From positions 64,133,703 through 64,197,702 of the forward strand of contig CAMGYJ010000002.1 of the NCBI GenBank assembly GCA_946122785.1: DNA of 64,000 nt. The letters run 5' to 3'. Positions 23,641 to 36,190 of the stretch are shown piece after piece. This DNA comes from Linum tenue. Lineage: Eukaryota > Streptophyta > Magnoliopsida > Malpighiales > Linaceae. The notes beneath the pieces were generated by a model. That model saw only the letters and a list, made by a program, of their open reading frames with translations. It made no database searches and was not told where the DNA came from. Both the position numbers and the translations under genes were made by a program. Position 1 is the stretch's first letter. Each line of letters begins with the position of its first letter.

Positions 23641-24935
23641 AGTGAAAATAAGAAGTATTTTAATCTCAACCCTTACACCAGGCCCAACTCTAAAGGACGA
23701 GATGTGGTTATGCATTTGTGCATAATCAATGATTATGAACCCTATCATTGACCATGCTAACTGGACTTAATCTTCGTAAATAGAGTTTTAGATTGTTTTA
23801 CGGTTATACTCAAGGATTGAGACTGTTTTGGGTTTAAACACTTGGAAAATTAAACATCGATAAGTTTGTAGAAGTTAGCACCATGCTAAGTATGAGTTGC
23901 GGTAGTATAATCATAGTTGAAAGGCTAAGGTCACCTAGTGACTTATTTGAAACATATCTCCAATTAATCAAAAGCTTATTGGACACATTTAGTGAATTTG
24001 TGAATTCCCGTACTATTCTTTACCCTAATCTAGAGACTACATGGCTCTATCTCTAACGATTATGACGAGAGAGATTGCGCTAGACCTTCTATATAGATAA
24101 TGTAAAAGAAATCTCTTTTAAATCATATGAAACACGCAAGCATGAAATATACTATTTATATAAAATATAATAACTATTATATAATGTTCACGTCATGTTG
24201 TTTATTTTATGCAATAATTATAAAATATTATGTTATGTAAAGTACAAAGACATTACGAAAGAAAAAAAAAAATATAAGTTGAGAGAAATCTAATCAACTT
24301 GTCGACATCAGCTCAGACATCAAGTTGTCTCTTTTTATTTTGGAAAAATTCCCCTCAATAAGCTCAACTTAGTCTAGTGGATTAGGCTTCCTTTTGAGTG
24401 TTTTATCATATTTTTGAATTTTATATTGGAAAAAAAACTATTTGTGTTGTGGGCATGTCACTATTCCTTTTTTTTTTGTTTTACAAGTAAACTTTTTGAA
24501 AGGTATATACTATTAGAAAAGAGAATGGAGAAACACCACAAAACTAGCGACATCCAAGGTCACTCATTCGCCAAAATTTCTAAAGTTGCCACAAAAGGCA
24601 CAAAACTTTCCACTAAAAGAAATCTTACAACCGCTTTCAATTCATAACCCTAAATAATGAACAAAAAAATATGCAAACACTAGTCAATCATTTCGATTGC
24701 CGTACCTTCACTTAAAAAATATGAATATCCTTCCTTATGCTTTTCATGGTCATTTTCCCTTCTCTTTGACTCTTGTGGAACCTCTTTGAACAATATCAAA
24801 TTTTGTTTAACCCAAAAAGATAGAGACAAATATTATCTGAGTTACGAACTCAATTGATTCATAAAAAATTCATATGTATCGAGGAAGTAACGATCAAATC
24901 CAGGTGATGATCATCTAGTGAAAAAGATTACAAAA

Positions 24936-27900
24936 ATGGTAACTTTGTCTTCTCTTTTGCGACCCCCCCCCTTCAATTATGTGTATTTTAGTTTGAAATT
25001 TCATTGAACATCTACATTTGTTCTTATTGCCTGGAGTAATTTTGGTTTAGGTTTGAATCCCTATGATTGATATGTCATCTAACCTTTTAATTATTTTATA
25101 TATGCTGTGGAAGTTAGATTTTTGCCATTATTAAATGTTACAGCAGTTTTATGAATTGATGCTAAGAAATTCTGTTTATGGCGGACAATTTTTCTTTTGT
25201 TTGAAGCTTCTAACCCGAATCAGATTCAAACTTTACATTTATTTATGGTGTTATATGTTAGAATCCTTTCAATATAATTGCAGATAAAAATCTTGATCCA
25301 TGTTATCCTCGTTAATTAATAAATTATTTAGCTTCTTCCGTAATAGGTTTGCAATGAATTTTACGATAATTAACCCAAACTAGGGATAATATTGCCAAAT
25401 TAATTTCATGCAATTATGTTGCTATACTCTATATGAAAATATAGACGAAACTATTAGTTTAATTAGTTTATTCCTTTTAGGGGGTGCCACAAACCATAGA
25501 TGTTGGTTCTCATGTGTGGCTTGAAGATTCTGAACTTGCTTGGGTAGATGGAATTGTGTTTAGCGTCACAGGACATGATGTTGAAGTTCAAACTAGTGAT
25601 GGAAGAACTGTAAGTGATATTTTTTTTTGTTATGTAACATCAAAACTAGTTTTATAGGAAAAGATAGAACTAGTGTTTTCTTGCAATATCTATTTATGCC
25701 ACTTTTTGTCGTTCATTATATTAGGTTGTGGCAAAGTTCTCAGCATTACATCCTCGGGATGCAGAATCTCGAGCTGGAGGAGTTGATGACATGACTAACC
25801 TCCATTACTTGAATGAGGCTGAAGTCCTACATAATTTAGCAACAAGATTTCAGATAGATGAAATATATGTACGTTTCCCCCTTACAATTTTATGACAAAT
25901 CTCTGGCTCTCGATTGATATTTAACATCTTAAGACAGTAAACTAACTGCTACTACAGTTAAAGGCATGTGTGTTATAATGTTAATTGATATCATGCATGA
26001 CAGACTTACACGGGGAATATTCTTATTGCTGTCAATCCATTTCAAGCCCTTCCACATTTATATGAACCTGCGGTGATGAAACGATATAAAGAAGCAAAAA
26101 TGGGAGAGCAGGCCCCTCACGTTTTCACCATTGCTGATATTGCATACAGGTGAGAATATCTTAGCCTGGTTATCAAAGGATGAAAAAGGTTTTTTATATG
26201 CTATCAATAACTCACATTCCCATTTTACGACAGAGCAATGATTACTGAAGGTAAAAGCAATTCGATTCTTGTTAGTGGTGAAAGTGGAGCAGGAAAAACT
26301 GAGACAACTAAGAATCTAATGTGTTACCTTGCCTATCTTGGGGGAAATTCTGCTGCAGAAGGACAGACTATTGAACAACAAGTTCTAGAAGTAAGTAGGA
26401 ACATATGATTATTCCCAACCAAAGGCTAGTTTAAAAATTGGAAGTTTGGAATAGTGATTATGTTGTCATATTTGGAATGCTCAACATACTTATTCTTCCC
26501 CCTTATTCTTGTTGAGGCAATCACTATAAAAAAACTAGGCTAATAGCTTTTCGATACAACTCCTTCCTTAATATGGATTGTATGATTAGGATATATATGT
26601 TGGATAAATTTGAAACTCTCATACTAACAAGTATTGTGCAGTCAAATCCAGTTCTTGAAGCGTTCGGCAATGCAAAAACAGCTAGAAACAACAATTCTAG
26701 GTGAGACATGTACCATTTCATTTCTTATAGACATATAAGATCTTCAAAGAACTCATATATATTTTGACAATGTAGTCGTTTTGGGAAATTTGTTGAGATT
26801 CAATTCGACAATGTCGGAAGAATTTCTGGGGCTGCAATCAGAACGTATCTTCTTGAGAGGTCACGTGTATGCCAAATTTCAGATCCTGAGCGTAACTACC
26901 ACTGCTTTTACCTTTTATGTGCAGCACCAAAAGAGGTAGATCAAAGTTAATTACTTTTTTAGCTAAATGTTTGTTCTTCAGTTGGTATACTCAAGCTCAA
27001 GTGTTGCTTCTTTCTCAATTAATTAGGAGATAGAGAAGTACAAGCTGGGAGATCCAAAATCATTCCACTATCTTAACCAATCCAATTGTTATCAATTGGT
27101 TGGTGTGAACGATGCAAACAATTATCTAGCCACTAGGCGAGCCATGGATGTTGTTGGGATAAGCGAGGAGGAACAAGAAGCCATTTTTAGAGTTGTCGCT
27201 GCTATTCTTCACTTGGGTAATATAGATTTTGGAAATAATGAAGGAGACCCTGAATCATCAGTTTTAAAAGATGATGATTCCAAATTTCATCTTGACATGA
27301 CTGCACAACTCCTCAGGTGAATGAGAAAAACTATAAATAAATGAATGATTTGATATCCATTCTAGAATCTCTTGAAGCAAAACTCAAACTATTATGACCA
27401 ACTTCCTTTTGACATGATATTAGACCCTAGTTATTAAGAGAGGTTCCATAATGAACTTTTACCATTCTATTAAGAAACCTCTTAATCAATATTTTTTTTC
27501 TTTCCGTTTTAGTCTATAAGTATCCTTTTGGTTTTTAACAAGCATTTTTGTGTGTATGCTTTTAGGTGTGATCCTGAATCGTTGGAAGATGCATTGTGTA
27601 AGCGCAAAATGATAACGCCAGATGATGTTATCAAGAAGAGTCTTGATATTAGTGGTGCTATAATTAGCCGGGATGGTTTAGCAAAGACTATATATTCTCG
27701 CTTATTTGATTGGTCGGGTTCTAACTCTTCATTTTTTGTTCCATTTATACGTACCTTATCACCATTTAAAAGTTAGAATTTATTTTATACCCAGGTTGGT
27801 CGACAAAATAAATGTGTCCATTGGCCAAGATCCTAAGTCCAAGTGTCTGATAGGGGTTCTTGATATTTATGGCTTCGAGAGTTTTGAATCTAATAGGTAA

Positions 27901-30900
27901 GAACTAAGCATGTTTAACTACTCAATTTTTTTCCCCGTTCTCAATATCCTAGATGAATGCACTTTAATTTTGCACCATCTTCTACAGTTTTGAACAGTTG
28001 TGCATCAACTATACTAATGAAAAGCTACAACAACATTTCAACCAGGTAGGATAAAGGATCTACAAACGTCTTATTGAAAAATAAAAATTGACAGATTCTA
28101 AAGTATGTTCATGTGTAATAACTTGATTTGAGTGTGTATTTTGCAATTTGAACCAATTTTTTTTCTGTTTTTGTTTTTTATATACAGCATGTATTCAAGT
28201 CAGAACAAGCAGAGTACACAAAGGAGGAAATTGATTGGAGATACATTGAATTTGTTGACAATCAAGATGTTCTCAGTCTTATTGAGAAGGTTTATATGCA
28301 TTTCTTACTTCCATTTATGTTTTCATTGCTTTTAGATAAGCTGATGGTGGTTTTTCGCTTTATAATTTTACTAAATCACTGTACTATTACAGAAAACTGG
28401 CGGGATAATTGCTTTACTTGATGAGGCATGGTAGGGTTTACATTGCTGCTAAGTATTGCAACTCCAAGATCGTTGGCAAGATTCCCTAGGTTTTCCCTTA
28501 CTTAGATTTCTATCTATTATATGGTGCAGCCTAGTACCAAAATCAACTCATGAGACATTTGCGCAAAAGCTGTATCAAACATTTAAAGATCACAAACGAT
28601 TCATAAAGCCAAAGTTGGCTCGATCCGAGTTCACCATTGTTCATTATGCAGGAGAAGTGAGTATTTCTTATCCGTATCTTATTTTACTCGTACATTTTAG
28701 TATTCTTGCACTAAAATAGTATCATTTGCATGCATATGTATGGTTTTAGGTACTCTATCAATCAGAACAATTTTTGGACAAGAACAAAGACTACGTTGTT
28801 CCTGAACACCAAAACCTGTTGAGTGCTTCACAATGCTCTTTCATACAACGTCTATTTCCTTCCTTATCAGAGGAAACCAGCAAACCATCCAAGTTCTCAT
28901 CTATTGGTTCTCGGTTTAAGGTCATCTCTTCAATTGCCACGAGCATTTATTGGCATTTTATGTTCATTCTGTTTCTTATATTTTCCCTGACATGCAAAAC
29001 TTTACTTAAATGAACCCCGCTTGATGATGCAGCTCCAATTGCAACAGTTGATGGAGATTTTGAACTCGACAGATCCTCACTTTATTAGATGTGTGAAGCC
29101 AAATCATGTCTTAAAGCCCTCAATCTTTGAGAATCTTTATGTCATGCAACAACTACGTTCTGGTGTGAGTACAATGATGAGAACTTCCGCATAATTTATA
29201 CACGCCAATGACCGTAACATGCAATCTTCCTCCTCCTCTTTCGATTTGGGCACACTTAAGATCAAAAGTTATTTTCATAATATTGTTGATGTTTCTTTAG
29301 GGAGTTCTAGAGGCAATTCGAATCAAATGTGCTGGATATCCTGCTCATAAGACCTTTGAGGAGTTCTTAAATCGATATAATATAATTGCCCCAGAGGTTT
29401 TGACCAGAAGGTGATTATCATCATACACCATTTCATATTAGTCATGCTTCACCTTAATTATTGATTGGGCTTTCGAATTTACATTTTGACTATTTTCTTG
29501 CTTGAGTAGTTATGAAGAAAAGGTAGCTTGCAAATGGATATTAGAAAAGTCAGAGATTACTCAATATCAGGTACAACAACATGCAAGCTTAGCTATCAGC
29601 TAAATCTCGTACAATATATTCAGTAACATGGCCTTTACATGTCTGCATGCAGATGGGGATAACAAGAGTATTCTTAAAAGGAAATCAGATGGCAGAGTTA
29701 GATGCTCAAAGGGCAAGAATTTTACGAAACTCAGCCTCAGTCATTCAAAGACGAGTTAGAACACGTTCAACACGTAAGAAATATGTTCTCATGCGCCAAT
29801 CTTCTATTCACATACAATCTCAGTGGAGAGGTGAGTTGGTCAAGCTATCTTTACTTATTTATATTAATAGATGGATGCTCGAATGAATCGTAATGTAAAT
29901 CATTTTATAGGATACCATGCTCGAAAGTCCTACAAAGAAATGAGAAAGGAGGTTGCTGCTGTTAAAATCCAGAAGAATTTGCGGAGGCAAGTAGCTAGGA
30001 GAACATACACGAATATGAGGTCTTCTGCAGTTATACTACAGTCTGCTTTACGAGCTATGGCTGCTCGAGAGTACTTCTATAATAAATTGGTAACCAAGTC
30101 AGCAACCAGGATCCAGGTCATTCACGTACCTAGTTCAACTAATTAACTTCAATGCCATTTTCGGTCAGAGTTAGCCTCTTATTGGTTAGTTTTGCCCATG
30201 CATATAATTACATTTAACTTATTCACAGGCTGTTTGGCGCCGTCGTAAAGCCGTTCTAAACTATGTGGAACTCCAAAAAATTAATTCCGAAAGAGCTGCT
30301 CTAGCTCAACAATCTCCTGTAGGGACTTCAAAAAGCATGCTTGTTGAAACAGAACAAGTCATTCATGAACATGGCCAAGATAATGGAGTTGGAGAGAACA
30401 GATCATATACTGTAGTTGAAGAGCCTGCAACTTCTCATGATGGTTCTGATGGTGAAAGAGCTAATTCTAATGTCGAAAATTGGAAGGTTAGGTTGCTGAT
30501 CACATTAGCAAAAGGGAAAGAAGCTATATGATCATAATTCATCCAAATTCTCAAATTTATTTCTTCTATATATAGTTCTTGCTTTGGGCAGAGAAGCAAC
30601 GAGCAGATAATGCAGAAAGAAAATACGAGGAATCTGTGGAATTGTGCGAGAGAAGGCGTGTCAAATTAGAAGAAACAGAATTCAGGGTTTACCAACTTCA
30701 AGCCTCTTTCAACAGGTAGTATGATGTTGTTAAGTACAAAAATTAATGACTTGTGGCTAATACTCAATTCGATTTAGTGTGTCTCAGGATGTTAAACTCC
30801 ATATCAGAACAATTCACAGAGCTGAAAGAGCTATTGAATCATTCTAACAACTCTGCGTCTACTTCAGGAAGCAATGGTATGCACGAGAATCTAGCAAACA

Positions 30901-31204
30901 TGGTGCCTTCTAATAGGTTCTAATACATGAGCAAAATGATTCTAATTTTTTTTCCGACATACTCGATTCCAGCTCCTGCATCTAAGTTTGCTGCTCTCAG
31001 AAACCGAAATGCGTTCAGGGCTATAGTGCAAACTCTTTCAGAGACAGAAGGCATAGGTGAGTAGCAGTTTCTTCATGGGGTGATAAAGCTGCAAAACTAC
31101 ACATGACTAGAATTGATTATATATACTTTCCCTTGATTTTTTCATTTTATGCAGGACCAGGGAAGGCCAAGAAAAAGGACGGAGCATTTGATGACTACTT
31201 TTGA
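24936..31204 (+). CDS. Class XI-type myosin heavy chain with short tail, no globular tail domain
   Basis: Twenty-five coding exons sum to 3141 nt and 1046 residues, all junctions in phase. Exon 1 is just the ATG (24936-24938, then GTAACT); exon 2 is 25481-25609; exon 5, 26234-26390; exon 10, 27795-27896; exon 19, 29653-29830; the last is 31155-31204, ending TGA. The motor has an SH3-like start (GSHVWLED), P-loop GESGAGKT (156-163), switch I NNNSSRFG (209-216) and switch II DIYGFE (435-440). [17 protein letters not shown] is class XI-like. About five IQ motifs span 734-860, binding calmodulin-type light chains. After the IQ region only a short coiled coil (about 930-990) and a polar end, GAFDDYF, remain. 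Full-length class XI myosins are about 1500 residues with a cargo-binding globular tail, absent here. Actin-based motility should be intact; cargo binding by the usual route should not. Confidence 0.9.
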
Positions 31205-32649
31205 TGAAACACAATATTGGTCAAAGATATCAACGAGAAGTTCTTTGACATTACTCACTAGTTTAGTGTCGTACATTGAGATTTCAATAGTATTTAGGTG
31301 ATCTTGCCAAATAGATGGACATACTCTTTTATCATGACTCGTGGCTAACATAGAGTACAGTCTAATTAAAAAACTGTACAAAGAATTTTGTGAGAAATCA
31401 ATATATATCAATATGCAATATGCAATAATCAGATTACAGTACTGTGAATCATTCATTACCTTTCTTCCTTGTGTACTTTTCCTGGCTAAAATATAGTAAA
31501 TGGCGTGATCTGCACTCTTCTCCATAACATGTGAAGGGAACCCTCAATTGTATCGAGGAATGTGTATGAGTTGCAACGACCATGAGAAAGTATACTTGGC
31601 GGGTGGTCCAGAACATGGCAAATTTAGCAGCCCTCTTAGCTTCGATGAATATGTGTTGAATGCGTCCCTATCCCACTAGGTAAGATACTCTACATAACGC
31701 TTATACATATCTATATATTTTTCAAGATTGTGACTTGAATCTTTATTGTCTAATAATGGTTAGAATAAGGAAAGTGCCTACTCTATTCTCAACAACTGAT
31801 CAAACTCTTCTAACAAACAACATCCCTAATGCGACACATTCTAGTATGATTGATTGCATGTGGATTTTGAAAAGTATCATTAAGATACGATGAAATGTTT
31901 GGAAGTATGCTTATCATGGTTGTTGTGTGAAGTAACTTTTGTTTTTGCTTTTCTTTGGTATTGTATGGTTTCGTGGGTTGGATGAAGTTGTACATCTCAA
32001 AAATTGTAGGGAAGGTACCTTATAGAAATAGATATATTTTTTATTTTTAGTTAAAGAATAAATACAAAGAGTCAAAGATCTTACTATAGATTTCCTCCTT
32101 GTATTATTAGACATACATATGTAATACAAATGACAAGCAGGGGAGGAATGAGGATTTGATGATATGGGTTCAAAGATTTTTTTTTCTATAGGTAATTTTC
32201 ATTTTCTTCAATCCCACATGTTTAACAAAATATGCCATTGAAAACAACCAATCCAACATTCCCTTCTGCTCCAACAAATTACCACTAGTTGTTCAACAAC
32301 CATTGTGAAAAAAATCCAAACTTCTCCAACTAACTACCAACAACACTCAGTTTAACATTAGATCCAAATCACTAGCTAGAAAAAGCTTTCCCAAGACAAG
32401 ATAAGTCAGATCTTGACTACATATAACCTTCATAACCTCTCAGCTTTGTGCAGAGCCTCCAAAACCCTATTGCATTATTCCAAACAAATATGCCTAATTA
32501 ACCATGTCCCAAGAAACCCACAGATCTTTCCCATTGCACCTCCTCATGCCCCAACATTTATTTCTACTTCAAGCCTTCCTTCCCAGCTAGAGAAATCAAA
32601 ACAGAAACCCACATCCGAACATACACCAGGAGCAAGAGATTGACCATAA
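31205..32649. other. Downstream spacer of the myosin gene
   Basis: I searched for a continuation of the myosin tail (coiled coil, DIL/globular tail wording) and saw none. The 31205-31550 part is likely 3' UTR. The rest is AT-rich with no recognised element. Confidence 0.5.
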
Positions 32650-32925
32650 TGATGACACATGAAAGTATTTATTATAGACCCATATATTGTGACTCAAAGT
32701 ACATACCTTTCCCATAATTATCTTCATAATACACTGAATGATTGATATGCTTACTTCAAGTGCATTCTGGAAACCCTTGAATTGCTTATATACGATTGAT
32801 GTGCTATTGGTAGCGTATTGTGCAATTTCAAGGAAAAGCAGCCTATTGGGCCACTTGAAATCCGTAAGGGACATCGAGGCCAAGTTGTTGAAGCAAGGAT
32901 TCAAATACCGGACGTAAAGGAAAAA
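32650..32925 (+). repeat. LTR-like direct repeat, left copy
   Basis: The segment starts TGATGACACATGAAAGTAT and shares GTGCATTCT, GGAAAAGCAGCCTA, GGGCCACTT and AAGGGACATC with 34247-34524 in the same order and orientation. About 1.3 kb of noncoding sequence lies between the copies. Confidence 0.6.
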
Positions 32926-34235
32926 AGGCGCCCACGACACCGTTTTAGTGAAGATAAAAGGCAGCCATGATGCCAATTTTAGAGAGTCGTTCACCTCGTC
33001 AGGAAGTTATCTCGGAGCATCCTGATTCGCTGGCCACATGTTTGGAGCGGTCTGATTGACTATGAATACCTTGAAAATTTTATCCTCAATTCAGCAAATT
33101 GGGAATTCCCATCCTAATTTTCAAGGTTTGCCTCATGCCCGTGAGGCGCTCTATGAGAAGGACGAGATGATCCTCCAAAGCCAGTCACTTGTGTATTATG
33201 TGTCCAGGGAAGAATTTTTTGTATGCATATGCGCATATAATTCAAATGTCGAATAATGTCACACACCCTAAGAAAATACAAAGTTCGTCATACTTTGAAT
33301 TGCTAGTCTGTGCGTTAATATGTGATCTAAGGGAGGCTAGTGTAGGGGTTTTGAAGGATGTCCTTGTCACGAAACTTGGATCCATCTTGAAATAAAAATA
33401 TATGGAGTGGTGCTTCCTACCATTCCTTGTGAGTTCTCGAACTCCTCCTCATAGGAAGGAGTCTTCTGCATTTAAAGAAAAAATGGGGTCAATATTTATC
33501 TTTGTAAAATCGATATCCTACCACTTATAGTCTACTTCAATAGACGATGCTATCACAAATAAAGTGTGTGGTAAAATCCAAGTGTGAGGCGTCCTGCCCA
33601 TGAAAAACAATTGGTTTTGGAAGAGATACTAGTTCAGTCTTGGTGGGGCAGGCCTATGAGATGATGCTAGTTCCTCTATCGTACTAGTAAAATTTCCACC
33701 ACTATGATAGGATTGCCAATTTGTGGATGTGTTTTCGATGGCGCAGATAAAGCTTCTGACACCCCTTGACTTCATTGACCCTCCGCACGATCGAGGAAAA
33801 GGAGCAAGTGCTTTTGCTTGATCAGGCTTGCTAAGTACAAAAGTACAAGGCGGAAACCTCCTTCTGCATATAAAGAAGCACAAAAAGTGCAATGTGGCAC
33901 GACAAGATCACCTTAATATGAAAAATGTCAAAATGACTTCAGTGGGCAAAAATGCAAATACTTCCTAATAAAGCTTCATAGGCTTCACCTTAATATTTAT
34001 AAAACAAGACTCAAGAAAAAAAAGAACTTCATCTTGTGAAAAGCGAATCATTTTCCTCTTAAGAGGTACCTTTGAGCATCATTGCCAAGATCAAAGGTTT
34101 CTAAGTGCAAGGGTTAACCTTGTAAGCTTCTTATGATCCACTACCTAAGATTGGAAGTCACGTGTCATCGTGAAGACCTAGTAAGGAGAAGGATGTTGAG
34201 CCTAGGTTTTTCTTAGGAACAAGCAAAGATCAAGT
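32926..34235. other. Noncoding interval between the two LTR-like repeats
   Basis: Only short frames without recognisable domains. No gag or pol wording was found. Confidence 0.4.
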
Positions 34236-34524
34236 GTTGGGTTATTTGATGACATGTGAAAATATCTATTATGGACCCCCGGATTGTGGCTCAAAGTGCA
34301 TACATATTTCCATCACTATCGTCATAATACATTGAATTATTGCTATGATTTCTTCAAGTGCATTCTAGCAACCCCATGATTGCTTTTATAGGATTGATGC
34401 GCTTTTGGTAGCATTTTGTGCATTTTCATGGAAAAGCAGCCTAGTGGGCCACTTCGAAGCTGTAAGGGACATCCAGCCCAAGTTGTTGGAGTAAGGATTT
34501 GAAGACCGGATGTCAAGGAAACAA
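34236..34524 (+). repeat. LTR-like direct repeat, right copy
   Basis: This is the partner of 32650-32925. It is preceded by TGTTGGGTTATT, which looks like the start of a Ty1/copia-type LTR and is missing from the left copy. The pair may be the LTRs of a decayed non-autonomous retroelement, but I found no primer binding site, polypurine tract or duplication. Confidence 0.5.
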
Positions 34525-34768
34525 CGCTTTCCTTCTCTACTCTCTCACTTTTCGACTAGCGTAGATTTACTTTTCTGCGCCTGCTTTACTTTTCGAAATC
34601 CTACGTTCTGCAAAACCGGTGGATCCTCAACTCCTAAACCGACCTCTTCTTCAATAGAACCGTGCCTCGCTTATGAAGTAAGGGTTTTACGAAGCCCCAG
34701 AAATAAGATCCTAGCCTTAGGGCCAGTTAAATTTTGTAGACACTACAATCGACACCACATAATTAACT

Positions 34769-35400
34769 AGAGGTGTCAAAACAGAACCCGAGCCGATTAA
34801 CCCGCCTGACTAACCCGACCCACAACCCGTCCGCAATCCGAATTGACTATAATTCGATAATCCGCAACTTGATTGACCTGATTAACCCGTAACCCGACTA
34901 GCCCGCAACTTGATTAACCCGAACCCGATTGACCGCAACCCGATTAAACCCATAACGCGATTGACACAAACCCGACTAACCCAAAATTACTATATTATAT
35001 ATTATATAGTTTCAAAATGAAGTTTGTTTCTTGTAAGTCTAAGTAAAACTATTTTTCATTTTATTAAGGAAAGTTCAAAAAGTGAAATTGAGTTGAAAAA
35101 TTATGCATTTTTCATAAAAGAAAGAATGTAAAGTTTTTGTTTCCAACTTTTTGGGAATAAAACGCAGTGGGAAATTTAGTGCTTAAATTTTTGGGAGAAG
35201 AAAGAATGGGAATGGTGCTTTGATTTATAGGAAGAGAAAGAAGTGGAAAATTTTGATGTTTTAAACTTTTTGGAGAAAAAAAAGAGGGAAATTTGGTGAT
35301 TCAAGTTTTGGGAAAATAAATAAGGGGTAGTTTTGGTGATTTATAGGAAGAGAAAGAGGTGGGAAATTTTGGTGTTTTTATTTATGGATTTTTTTTATGC
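34769..35400. repeat. AACCCGATTAACCCG repeat patch and purine-rich tandem repeats
   Basis: From TAGAGGTGTCAAAACAG (34769) to about 34985 the sequence repeats variants of AACCCG(A/C)TTAACCCG, a style seen at the ends of hAT elements. From about 35060 to 35390, variants of GGAAGAGAAAGAGGTGGGAA and TTTTGGTGATTTATA recur at roughly 60-120 bp. No opposite end or target duplication was found. Confidence 0.45.
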
Positions 35401-35979
35401 ATATGATGGTTTAGTAGTTTAATTAATTATCAAAATGTTTACATATGATGATTTAGGAGTTTAACATTTAGTGACTAAAATATTGTCTATAGCAAAACTT
35501 ACTATAGTCTTACAGGGCTTGACTAATTTGATATAGTAGATTTGAGAACATGTAATAAGTTATCCTATCTTAAATGCATATTAGTTCACATTTGGGTGGT
35601 AAACATAATCTTACTTGCTATTTCTCTCACCATATTTTCATTTAGGTGGAAAAATTTCCCCCCTTATTTTGATATTTTCATCCCAACGTTTCACTTTTCC
35701 AATTTTTTCCCTCGCCACTTTTCGTTCTTCTCATTTTGCTTTCCCTCTACAATTTGTCCCTACCAAAATGAAATTCTAAGGAGGAAAAATTTCATCCAAT
35801 TGGACGCACCAATGTTTTAATATCATCTATTATTAAGCCCAATTCCCATCTCCCATAAGCTGGTGTTTCTTACATTAGTGTCTTGTCTAGATTTTACATA
35901 TGTAAATAAATTAGGATTATTAATTAACAACGCTTGCAAAATTTAGCCATGAAAGGTTTCGTGTCCTGAAGGTCAGGTT
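35401..35979. other. AT-rich sequence upstream of the MULE scrap
   Basis: No gene is recognised. It may be decayed interior of the MULE whose transposase remnant follows. Confidence 0.35.
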
Positions 35980-36190
35980 GTGGTGGATGTGAGCAAGTCC
36001 AAATGCACTTGTAGGAGGTGGGAATTAACAGGTTTGTCATATCCTCATGCTATACGCTGCATATGGCAACTATCCAAAAAGGTTGAGAACTACGTGGACA
36101 AGTGTTATGAGGTTGGATCTTACCTTGCAGCTTACTCTGGTTGTTACAGACTTACAGCAACTTGCATCATTTTCAGGTGGTTCATGTAAA
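35980..36190 (+). pseudogene. MuDR/MULE transposase SWIM-domain remnant
   Basis: The translation reads VVDVSKSKCTCRRWELTGLS, then YPHAI and a segment VENYVDKCYEVGSYLAAYSG. It matches the C-terminal SWIM zinc finger of plant MULE transposases, which normally reads C-x-C-R-R-W-x-L-(S/T)-G-x-P-C-x-H-A-I and is followed by a DYVHKCY-like segment. The third zinc ligand is Tyr (SYPH instead of PCPH). The DDE catalytic core is not recognisable upstream. It is a decayed fragment. Confidence 0.72.

Larger units (their letters stand above)
21531..24935. other. Long gene-free spacer before the myosin gene
   Basis: No gene is supported. It holds the bHLH gene's 3' UTR (to about 21800), a TACCATGG-rich patch (22020-22220), two copies of a 230-bp repeat (listed separately), and sequence at 22770-23270 without features I can place. 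From about 24650 it is probably the myosin promoter and leader. Confidence 0.5.
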
